This document shows positions 1-6,383 of a stretch of 11,563 nt of DNA, in pieces. Made by a program: the position numbers and the translations under genes. The DNA is from Candidatus Hydrogenedentota bacterium. GTDB taxonomy: Bacteria > Hydrogenedentota > Hydrogenedentia > Hydrogenedentales > SCBR16-9. The notes under the pieces are model-generated. The model saw only the letters and a list, made by a program, of their open reading frames with translations, had not been told where the DNA came from and did no database searches. The first letter of the stretch is position 1; each line of letters starts with the position of its first letter. The stretch is taken from the NCBI GenBank assembly GCA_007116095.1, contig SKJD01000485.1, positions 1-11,563 of the forward strand. The letters are read 5' to 3'.

Positions 1-24
1 ATTCCTGCACGGCAAAGCTTCAGG

Positions 25-3000
25 CTAATCTTCGGGCGTAACTTCAGTTGTGCTTTCGTCCTCTTCCAGGATTTCGTGTTCTGTGACTTCGGCGTCATCG
101 TCACTGGCGTCCGTATCTTCTTCCGAGGGTGCGTCTTCCGCTTCTGGGGCCATTTCCGGTTCGGGCGCTTGTTCCGTCTCGGCCTCGGCTTCATCCGCTT
201 CCAGTATTGCTTCGATGTCTTGAACCATCAGGCGCATGTCCTCGGGCACTTCAAAGCCCCGATGGTCCAATTCAGCAACGGTGTCGAGGACATCCTGGGG
301 CTGTTGCAGATAGGCGTAGCCCAGGGCCAGGTTGTAGAGGCTGTCCTCATGGCCCGGATGAGCGGTGATAGCCTGTTCCCAGAAGTCCACGGCGCGGTGC
401 AGGTCCTCCAGCGCGAGCGCGGCCATGCCTGCATTGTAGAGCAGGGAGGCGTCTTCCGGAGCCAGCTCCAGGGCCTTTTCCAGTTGTTCCAGGGCCCTGT
501 CAAAATCGCCCTGCTCCATGGCCTGAAAGGCCTGCGCGCTGTAGCGTTCCACCGAGGGCGGTTCCAGACTCCGGGCTAGCTCACGTGCTTCCTCTGCTTC
601 GTCGAGACGTCCGGCATTTTCCAGGGCGGCGGCCAGGTCGCGGTGTCCTTGTAGCGGGAAGGGATGACCGGCCAGGGCGTTGCGGTAGGCCTCGACGGCG
701 TCATCGTGCGCTTCGAGGGCCGTGTAAACTTCGCCGAGCTTCATCCAGGCTTCGGGCCAGGTCGCTCTACGCGCAACCGCCTGTTCAAATGCGTGGACGG
801 TCGCCTCGAGATCACCAAGGTCGAAGTGTTCCCAGCCGCGCTTCCAGTAAATCATCTCGGGGGTTTCGCGCAGGGTCTGGGCGGCGGGCAGGAGCAGGTT
901 GTCCACGGGGGCGTAGCCGTCGTGCAGGACAATGCCCTGGACGCGGTGGATATGCCGGTCGATTTCTTCCGCTGTGAGGGCGTCGCCGTCAAAGGGATAT
1001 TCCGCACGCACCCGCTCCAGGAGCGCATTGCTGTCAATAGGTTGGCGCGTGGCCACCAGGACGAAGGTGTCGCGTTGATCCGGCTCCTGACCGCTGTGAT
1101 AGACCTGCACCTGCGGAAAGACCTGTTGCAAGGTGTGGATGGTCGCGCCCAGGAGCGCGCCGCTACGGCGCAGGTCGACCAGGTCCATCACGTAGACTCC
1201 GTCCGCGGCGAGGAGCTCCGCTACTTGCCGGAAGAATTCCACGGTGGTTACGTTATACGGCACGGCGATGTCGCGGATGTTGTGGTTGATGATAAAGTCG
1301 AAGGGTGGAATGTCCTCTCCGGCGGTGCGGCGTTGAAGCAGTTGGATAACCCGGCGCCGGCTGTCCTGGTGACGGATGTGCAGTTCGAGTTCCTCGGGAA
1401 GTCGCAACCAGCGATAGGCCGCCTGGGTGATGGCGCGGTCGCGCTCAATTACTTCGACATGGCTCTCCGGGTAGCGGGCCTTGAGGTAATGTGGAAGGAC
1501 ATAGCCCCCGCTGCCGAGGAAAAGCGCCCGCATCGCGCCGTTGGATGGGCGCTGTTGTGCGACCAGCCCGGCCTTCAACCATTCATGGTGCTGCATGAGG
1601 TTCAGCGGGGCGGTGATGTTGACCTGACTTTGCAGCATTTTGTTCACGTAGAGTTCGCGGAACTCGGGCATCGTGGGGTATTCGCGTACGGCCACCCGGG
1701 CCTGGGCGCCTTCCCGCTGGAAGAGCGTGTTGGGCGGCGTGGGGGTGCGCACCCAGAGGTACTCGCCCCAGGCGCGGGCGGTCGGGTGCGTGGCTCCGGC
1801 GGCGATGACCAGCAGCAACAACACCGTGAACCAGAGATAGCCCAGGGGGTTCCGGGGCATCAGCAGCATAGCCATCAGGGCGAGCAGGGCCGCGAGCACC
1901 GTGGTGGCCGAGAGGGGGCCGTCCATGTAGCTGATTAGCAGCGGGCCGAACAGGGCGGCAAACATGGCGCCGAGGCTGATAAAGGTGATGACGTTGCCGA
2001 TGATGCGGCCGCTGCTGTTGCGGAAAGACAGACAACGCCCGGCGAGCAGAGGCAGCAATGCGCCGAGAGCGCAAGCGGGCAGCAGAAAGGCCGCGGCGCT
2101 CCACAGCAGCGTAATATTCGGGAGACTGCGCTCCATCAGCCAGATCGATTCCTGGTGCAAGCTTTGAAGATAAAGCACGATGGGGGAAATAAGCAGGGTT
2201 GTAAGCGAGGCCAGAAAGAGCAGGAAAATGACCCGCTTGCCGGAACTGCTGCGTGCGGCGAGCCAACCGCCCAGGTATTGTCCCAGCGCGACCCCGCCCA
2301 GGAGCACGGCGCTCACAATCGGCCATACATAGGCGTTGTGACCGAATTCCCGATACTGCACCCGCACGGCGCAGAGGAGCAGCAAGGTCAGGACAAAGCC
2401 GAGCCCGAGGAGGTAGCTGGCTTGCAGGCCGCCGCCAGGCGTTTCCAGGCCCTCGCGAACTTTTTGCTGAATGCCGGCGTTGCGACGGCCCGGCTTGCCC
2501 AGTTGGCCCAGGTAAGCGGCGATGGCCAGGAGCAGGTAGAAGCCCCCGAGCACCATGAGCAGGACGTAGGAGAACAGGAACAGCGTTGTGTCGGGCAGGG
2601 TGAAGCGGAGGTAGGCAAAGTGGGTGTAGAGCCCGACCAGCGCGCCCAGTGTGCCCCAGGTCAAGACTGCGCCGATGGCCCGGTGCCGTTCGCGTCGTCC
2701 GGCGAGCGCCTGTTGGAGTATCAACGGATTGACGCCCCCCAGCAGCAGCGCCGGCAGGCCCAGCACCAGCAGGGCATGCAGGAGGATGGCCGTACTGTCT
2801 TGCAGGTTCCCGGGCATGGCCCAGGACGTTGCAAAGCGGTGCAGTGGGATCATGGCGGGCACGGCGAAGGCCGTCAGCAGCAAGAGCCCCGCCATCAGAG
2901 GCAGGAGGGGCAGCCGGGGTAACAGGCGACCCGTGATATAACTGCCCAGCGCGAGCCCAGCCAGCATGACCCAGGCGATGGTGGTCCAGGTTTGCAGGGT

Positions 3001-3291
3001 CAGGCCCAGCGTGGCGCCCAGATGCCGTCCGGCGCTCAGCAGGGCAATCATCAAAACGGCATTAAACACAAAGACCGTGGTGTTGGGACCGACCACAGCC
3101 GCAAAACGATTCCATAAAGTTGGCTTCTGCTCCAACGCTTCTCTCCCACTCGGTCGCAAACGGGGGGCGAGGCGCGGCTTGCGCCTTCCCGCCGGGTATG
3201 CACTTCGATTGCTATCGGCGATCATTGCCTTGACGCCTTCAGTATACGCTACCGGGCCTGCCGATGCATGCGTCTGGCCCGAAGCATTCAT
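25..3291 (-). CDS. Multipass membrane protein with spermidine-synthase-like domain, TPR repeats and acidic tail
   Basis: The 1088-residue protein has about 12-13 hydrophobic segments (roughly residues 70-500). A Rossmann methyltransferase/spermidine-synthase-like domain follows (about 520-800), with a glycine-rich loop GSGGYVLP (593-600), an acidic strand end VIERD (614-618) and the family-typical DGYAPVDNLL (791-800). TPR-like helical repeats occupy about 812-1010. The last 58 residues contain 28 Asp/Glu and no Lys/Arg. The layout matches 'fused MFS/spermidine synthase' proteins, whose role is mostly unknown. At the position where true spermidine synthases carry the catalytic Asp (D-x-x-D-P type strand), this protein reads FDFIINHNIRD (664-674), so polyamine synthesis is doubtful. 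The start is ATG 3291, six bases after the mtfA-like stop, with AAGG just upstream. An internal ATG at 3225, also preceded by AAGG, is a plausible alternative because conservation seems to begin near residue 59. The domain assignment is firm; the function is unknown. Confidence 0.85.
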   Translation of the reverse strand: MNASGQTHASAGPVAYTEGVKAMIADSNRSAYPAGRRKPRLAPRLRPSGREALEQKPTLWNRFAAVVGPNTTVFVFNAVLMIALLSAGRHLGATLGLTLQTWTTIAWVMLAGLALGSYITGRLLPRLPLLPLMAGLLLLTAFAVPAMIPLHRFATSWAMPGNLQDSTAILLHALLVLGLPALLLGGVNPLILQQALAGRRERHRAIGAVLTWGTLGALVGLYTHFAYLRFTLPDTTLFLFSYVLLMVLGGFYLLLAIAAYLGQLGKPGRRNAGIQQKVREGLETPGGGLQASYLLGLGFVLTLLLLCAVRVQYREFGHNAYVWPIVSAVLLGGVALGQYLGGWLAARSSSGKRVIFLLFLASLTTLLISPIVLYLQSLHQESIWLMERSLPNITLLWSAAAFLLPACALGALLPLLAGRCLSFRNSSGRIIGNVITFISLGAMFAALFGPLLISYMDGPLSATTVLAALLALMAMLLMPRNPLGYLWFTVLLLLVIAAGATHPTARAWGEYLWVRTPTPPNTLFQREGAQARVAVREYPTMPEFRELYVNKMLQSQVNITAPLNLMQHHEWLKAGLVAQQRPSNGAMRALFLGSGGYVLPHYLKARYPESHVEVIERDRAITQAAYRWLRLPEELELHIRHQDSRRRVIQLLQRRTAGEDIPPFDFIINHNIRDIAVPYNVTTVEFFRQVAELLAADGVYVMDLVDLRRSGALLGATIHTLQQVFPQVQVYHSGQEPDQRDTFVLVATRQPIDSNALLERVRAEYPFDGDALTAEEIDRHIHRVQGIVLHDGYAPVDNLLLPAAQTLRETPEMIYWKRGWEHFDLGDLEATVHAFEQAVARRATWPEAWMKLGEVYTALEAHDDAVEAYRNALAGHPFPLQGHRDLAAALENAGRLDEAEEARELARSLEPPSVERYSAQAFQAMEQGDFDRALEQLEKALELAPEDASLLYNAGMAALALEDLHRAVDFWEQAITAHPGHEDSLYNLALGYAYLQQPQDVLDTVAELDHRGFEVPEDMRLMVQDIEAILEADEAEAETEQAPEPEMAPEAEDAPSEEDTDASDDDAEVTEHEILEEDESTTEVTPED

Positions 3292-3297
3292 TCTACC

Positions 3298-4044
3298 TTA
3301 CCACGTGGCCGGATTCACGCCCCAGGACTGGCGCAGCGCTTCGTAAAGCGCAGGCAACTTACGCCGAAACTGGACGGGCAGCTCGAAAAAGGCCTCAGTG
3401 GCCACGGCGAAGAACTCATGCGGTGCTTCCGCGCCGTAGGGGTCGAGGAAGGTGGGCAGGCCACGTTCCAGTCGGACCTGATGCGCCTCGTAGTGCTGTT
3501 GCAGGACACTTTCCCAGTCAGCGCACGCGGTTGCATCCTGGGGGGCGATGACGCCCTGATCGTCGAGCTGATGCGCGAATTCGTGCAGGATCACATTCCG
3601 GCCGTCGAGTTTGCGTGTGTCGTGAAGGACATCGCGCCAGGACAGTACCACGGCCCCGGAGTCCCAGGATTCACCCTCCTGAAAGTCATCAATCTCCTCG
3701 ACCAGGCCCAGCTCGTTCTCTTCCTCGCGGTTGACGTAAAACGCCGTGGGGTAGATCAGGATCGTGCGCAGCCGGGGATAGAAGTCCGCATCGCGTCCCA
3801 TGAGAAGCAGGCAGGCGTGGGCCGCCACCGTCACCCGCATTGTGTCGTTGAGTTCCAGACCACCGCAGCCCTCGAAATATTTCTCCGCCAGAAAGACCTG
3901 CATGGAGCCCAGTAGACGATGCCGGAGCATTTCCGGCAGCCGTGCATAACGCGGCATTCGCGCCGCCAGAATCTCCGTCCAATGCCCCGGTACCGGCTGC
4001 CGACGGAGCTGCGCCCGCCGTCGGCGACGTAAAAATCCAAACAT
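3298..4044 (-). CDS. mtfA: M90-family zinc metallopeptidase, MtfA-like
   Basis: The 248-residue protein carries the gluzincin-like motif HEFAH at residues 154-158: two zinc-binding His and the catalytic Glu155. A second conserved block, PHEFFAVATEAFFE (208-221), contains Glu217, the probable third zinc ligand. Length and motif order match MtfA (265 residues in E. coli), a cytosolic peptidase that also binds the repressor Mlc/DgsA and so relieves repression of glucose phosphotransferase genes. Whether an Mlc partner exists here cannot be seen, so the peptidase call is firmer than the regulatory role. The N-terminus is very basic (FLRRRRR). There is no signal peptide. Start ATG 4044 has AGGAG nine bases upstream. 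The gene lies 155 bases after uppP and 6 bases before the next gene. Its TAA stop (3298-3300) is part of the TAAGG that serves as the ribosome binding site of that gene, which suggests translational coupling. Confidence 0.9.
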   Translation of the reverse strand: MFGFLRRRRRAQLRRQPVPGHWTEILAARMPRYARLPEMLRHRLLGSMQVFLAEKYFEGCGGLELNDTMRVTVAAHACLLLMGRDADFYPRLRTILIYPTAFYVNREEENELGLVEEIDDFQEGESWDSGAVVLSWRDVLHDTRKLDGRNVILHEFAHQLDDQGVIAPQDATACADWESVLQQHYEAHQVRLERGLPTFLDPYGAEAPHEFFAVATEAFFELPVQFRRKLPALYEALRQSWGVNPATW

Positions 4045-4173
4045 GTCCTACGTCTCCTGGTGTTGCGTTGTTACAACCGGCTCAGGTGTGGTTATCTGAT
4101 CTGTCTTGAGAAACTTATGTGGATCAAGTGGACAAGGTGGGCCTGTTGTAAAATGCGTCGCTGTGTCTTCAAG

Positions 4174-4202
4174 TGATGCATGTCGCCGGGCGTCATGCAT
4201 CA
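4174..4202. repeat. Perfect 9-bp inverted repeat over the uppP stop codon
   Basis: TGATGCATG, 11 bases, then CATGCATCA. The inner bases can add a CGC/GCG stem after one T-T mismatch, so the transcript could form a long hairpin. It covers the uppP TGA stop and lies 130 bases upstream of the mtfA-like start. No T-run follows on either side, so it is not a classical intrinsic terminator. It may be a protein-binding site, an RNA end-protecting hairpin, or an attenuating element between the two genes. Confidence 0.7.
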
Positions 4203-5150
4203 GCCGCCGCTGTGCATCCACCAGGCCAGCAGCACCAGTCCGCCCAGGACGATCCGGTACCAGGCGAAGAGCGCGAAGCTGTGGCGGCGGATATAGCCCA
4301 TGAGGAAAGCCACGGAGAAGTAGGCCACAATGAAGGAGACGATGGAGCCGACAGCGAGCAGTTGCCATTGCTCCGGCGAGAAGCTGACGCCGTGCTTGAC
4401 CATGGTGTAGACCGTCGCGCCAAGCATGGTGGGAATGGCCAGGACGAAGGAGAACTCCGTGGCGGTTGCGCGATTCGCGCCCAGCAGCAGTCCGCCGATG
4501 ATGGAGGCTCCGGAACGCGAGGTGCCGGGGATCATGGCGATGCACTGGAAACAACCGATGATGAAAGCCGTGCGGTAGTTGATGTCGTGCACCGTGACAA
4601 AGCGATCTCCATGACGCATCCGCTCGATCAGTAGAATGGCGACGCCGCCCAGCACCAGCATGATCGCCACCGTCATGCTGGAGAAGAGATGCTCCTCAAT
4701 GAAATCCGCGAAGAGGAAGCCCAGCACCATCGCCGGGATGAAGGCAAAGACGATTTTGCTCCAAAACAGCAGCGTCGCTTCCATGTGGTCCTGGTAAGCC
4801 ACGTCTTCCGGGCTTTCTCCCTGTGGGCGCAGCAAGGGCAATTGACGCACCAGGGCCATGCCCCGCAGCACAATCGGCGGTTGGGCGGCCCAGTCCACTA
4901 CTGCGGCATTTTCGCCAGGCTCCTGGATGCCTCCTTTCGTGTGAAATGGCCAGAGATCGCGCCAGAAATAGATGACCACGGCCATGATCGACGGCAACTG
5001 AATTATAACCATGAAGGAGGTGATGAACTGGGGATCCTGGGCGAAGCGAAGCAAATCTTCCACGAGGATCATGTGCCCGGTGCTGCTTATGGGGATAAAT
5101 TCGGTAAAGCCCTGTACGATGGCCAGGAGAATGGCTTTAATAAAGTCCAC
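4200..5150 (-). CDS. uppP: Undecaprenyl-diphosphate phosphatase (UppP/BacA family)
   Basis: This integral membrane enzyme removes one phosphate from undecaprenyl diphosphate, recycling the lipid carrier for peptidoglycan and surface polysaccharides; excess gives bacitracin resistance. Both signature regions are present: QGFTEFIPISSTGH (residues 13-26, the (E/Q)xxxE motif with Gln13 and Glu17, then Ser22/Ser23 and His26) and PGTSRSG (208-214) with the catalytic Arg212. About seven to eight hydrophobic segments are visible. The reading frame stays open up to 5264, but the likely start is GTG at 5150: AAAGGA lies eight bases upstream and the product then begins VDFIKAILLAIVQG, as in the family. 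The resulting 316 residues exceed the usual ~270 because of an extra hydrophilic stretch at about 71-120, between the second and third membrane regions. The promoter was not found convincingly; an extended -10-like TGCTACTAT (minus strand, 5261-5253) is the best candidate. It is divergent from a glycosyltransferase. Confidence 0.92.
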   Translation of the reverse strand: MDFIKAILLAIVQGFTEFIPISSTGHMILVEDLLRFAQDPQFITSFMVIIQLPSIMAVVIYFWRDLWPFHTKGGIQEPGENAAVVDWAAQPPIVLRGMALVRQLPLLRPQGESPEDVAYQDHMEATLLFWSKIVFAFIPAMVLGFLFADFIEEHLFSSMTVAIMLVLGGVAILLIERMRHGDRFVTVHDINYRTAFIIGCFQCIAMIPGTSRSGASIIGGLLLGANRATATEFSFVLAIPTMLGATVYTMVKHGVSFSPEQWQLLAVGSIVSFIVAYFSVAFLMGYIRRHSFALFAWYRIVLGGLVLLAWWMHSGG

Positions 5151-5158
5151 GAAACAAG

Positions 5159-5164
5159 TCCTTT
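5159..5164 (-). promoter_or_regulatory. Ribosome binding site of uppP
   Basis: AAAGGA on the minus strand, eight bases before GTG 5150. It decides in favour of the GTG start over the far upstream start at 5264, whose extra 38 residues do not resemble the family. Confidence 0.75.
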
Positions 5165-5321
5165 CTGGGGTGTCATGTGCTTCGCCAGTGCAGGGTGGAA
5201 GCAACGTCCCGGATGGGGGCGCTTCTACAAGCAGTTGGCCAACAGGGTGCAGATAGTAGCACAATACCGGGGAAAAAGGCCAAGCCGGGGATGAGAATAT
5301 CTGTTTCCGGCATGACAGTAT

Positions 5322-5351
5322 TTGGAGACTATTCGCTTTGCTTGCAATAAT
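5322..5351 (+). promoter_or_regulatory. Candidate promoter of the glycosyltransferase gene
   Basis: A weak -35 TTGGAG (5322-5327), an 18-base spacer and -10 AATAAT (5346-5351) preceded by TGC, giving an extended -10 (TGCAATAAT). Transcription would begin near 5358, almost on top of ATG 5360. The message would then be leaderless, or would use ATG 5378 with a leader of about 20 bases. Confidence 0.35.
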
Positions 5352-5359
5352 CGCAGTAG

Positions 5360-6328
5360 ATGATACATCATAGCGCCATGGGCAAGATAGACATCAGCGT
5401 GATCATCGTGGTGCAAAACCGGGCAGAAGTACTGCCGACCAGCTTGAGTCATCTGGAGCACCAATCCTTCCCCTCGGCACGCTATGAGGTCATCGCCGTG
5501 GATGATGGCAGCACGGACGAATCCTATGACGTGCTTAAACGCCAGGCGGAAGGGGCGCCGATGCGTGTTCAACTGCTGCATCAAAATCAGAGCGGCTTGA
5601 ACCAGGCGCGCAACCTGGCATTGGAGTCGGCCTCGGGGAAATGGCTACTCTTCCTTGACCAAGACATCCTGGCAGGCCCACATCTGCTGGAGCGTCATCT
5701 GGAAGCCCATGAGCGCCTGGGTGGGGACACGGGCGTTGTCGGGGCCATCCACCGCCACCCGCACCTGAGCAAGGGCGTACTAAGCACCAGGCTGCTGCCC
5801 ATGCAGATGCACGAGGCGCCGCCGGAAAACACACCGCTCTCCTTTCTGGAATGGAACTTCGCCAATATGAGTCTGCCCCGTAACCACTTCATGGCGTTTG
5901 GCGGTTTCGACACCTCCACCCGCTTTTTCGGATGCGGGGGCGCGGAGATCGCGTGGCGTCTCATGGGACATGGTGTGCAGGCCTTTGCCGAGCCCACCGC
6001 TACCGCCTATGACTGGCGAGAAGCGCCGATTAGCAGTCGCCGCATCGACGCCTACCAGCAGGGATTTGCGCTCTATGAATTGGAGCAGGAGTTGCGTTCC
6101 GGGGAGATTCAGTTGCGTTACCGCCTGGATCGGTCTGTTGCCCGGCATCTACTCGATGCCTTTATGATTCCCCTGCTGGCGCGGCTTGGTCGTAATCGCC
6201 CCCGCTATCTGCCCAGCCTCCAGCGCCTCACTCCGCGCATTCTCAGCTATGATCTCTACTGCGGCTACAGAGACGCGCGCCTCGGCCGCCATCGTCACCA
6301 GCTCGGCCCTGTCGCGGAAAGCCACTGA
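5360..6328 (+). CDS. Family 2 glycosyltransferase
   Basis: The protein is GT-A fold, inverting type. It shows the N-terminal strand ISVIIVVQNR (12-21), the nucleotide-binding VDDGSTD (47-53), NQARNLAL (81-88), and the metal-binding DxD as LDQD (99-102). The acceptor-side block FANMSLPRNHFMAFGGFD (167-184) is followed by FFGCGGAEIAWRL (189-201), the galactosyltransferase-like C-terminal motif in which Glu196 is the likely catalytic base region. No membrane segment is evident, so it is probably cytosolic or membrane-peripheral, transferring a sugar from a nucleotide donor to a glycan or lipid-linked acceptor. Donor and acceptor cannot be read from sequence. Two in-frame starts, ATG 5360 and ATG 5378, both lack a good ribosome binding site. 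The first is given; the second loses only six non-conserved residues. It is transcribed away from uppP, a plausible functional neighbour because many GT2 products are built on undecaprenyl phosphate. Confidence 0.88.
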   Translation: MIHHSAMGKIDISVIIVVQNRAEVLPTSLSHLEHQSFPSARYEVIAVDDGSTDESYDVLKRQAEGAPMRVQLLHQNQSGLNQARNLALESASGKWLLFLDQDILAGPHLLERHLEAHERLGGDTGVVGAIHRHPHLSKGVLSTRLLPMQMHEAPPENTPLSFLEWNFANMSLPRNHFMAFGGFDTSTRFFGCGGAEIAWRLMGHGVQAFAEPTATAYDWREAPISSRRIDAYQQGFALYELEQELRSGEIQLRYRLDRSVARHLLDAFMIPLLARLGRNRPRYLPSLQRLTPRILSYDLYCGYRDARLGRHRHQLGPVAESH

Positions 6329-6336
6329 GCCACTGA
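6321..6336. repeat. 8-bp tandem duplication at the glycosyltransferase stop
   Basis: GCCACTGA occurs twice head to tail. The first copy contains the TGA stop of the glycosyltransferase. The 55-base gap to the convergent dynamin-like gene holds no clear terminator hairpin. Confidence 0.6.
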
Positions 6337-6383
6337 GCTGGTGGGTACGCGGGGATCAGGCTTGATGAGCGCTGTGGTGTTTC

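Noticed and set aside
664..1938. Long plus-strand open frame (424 codons) opposite the membrane protein gene
   Set aside because: It is antisense to a well-supported gene with clear domains. The translation is low-complexity and matches no family I recognise, as expected from GC-rich third positions.
2155..2922. Gln/Glu-rich plus-strand open frame opposite the membrane segments
   Set aside because: Its Gln/Glu/Ala-rich composition is what the complement of Leu/Ala membrane codons yields. There is no ribosome binding site or family signature.
5151..5264. N-terminal extension of UppP from 5264
   Set aside because: The 38 extra residues do not resemble the family, and a good ribosome binding site with GTG start lies at 5150.
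6329..6383. Bidirectional terminator between the convergent glycosyltransferase and dynamin-like genes
   Set aside because: Only a 4-bp CCAC/GTGG stem with a 7-base loop is present, with no T-run on either strand.
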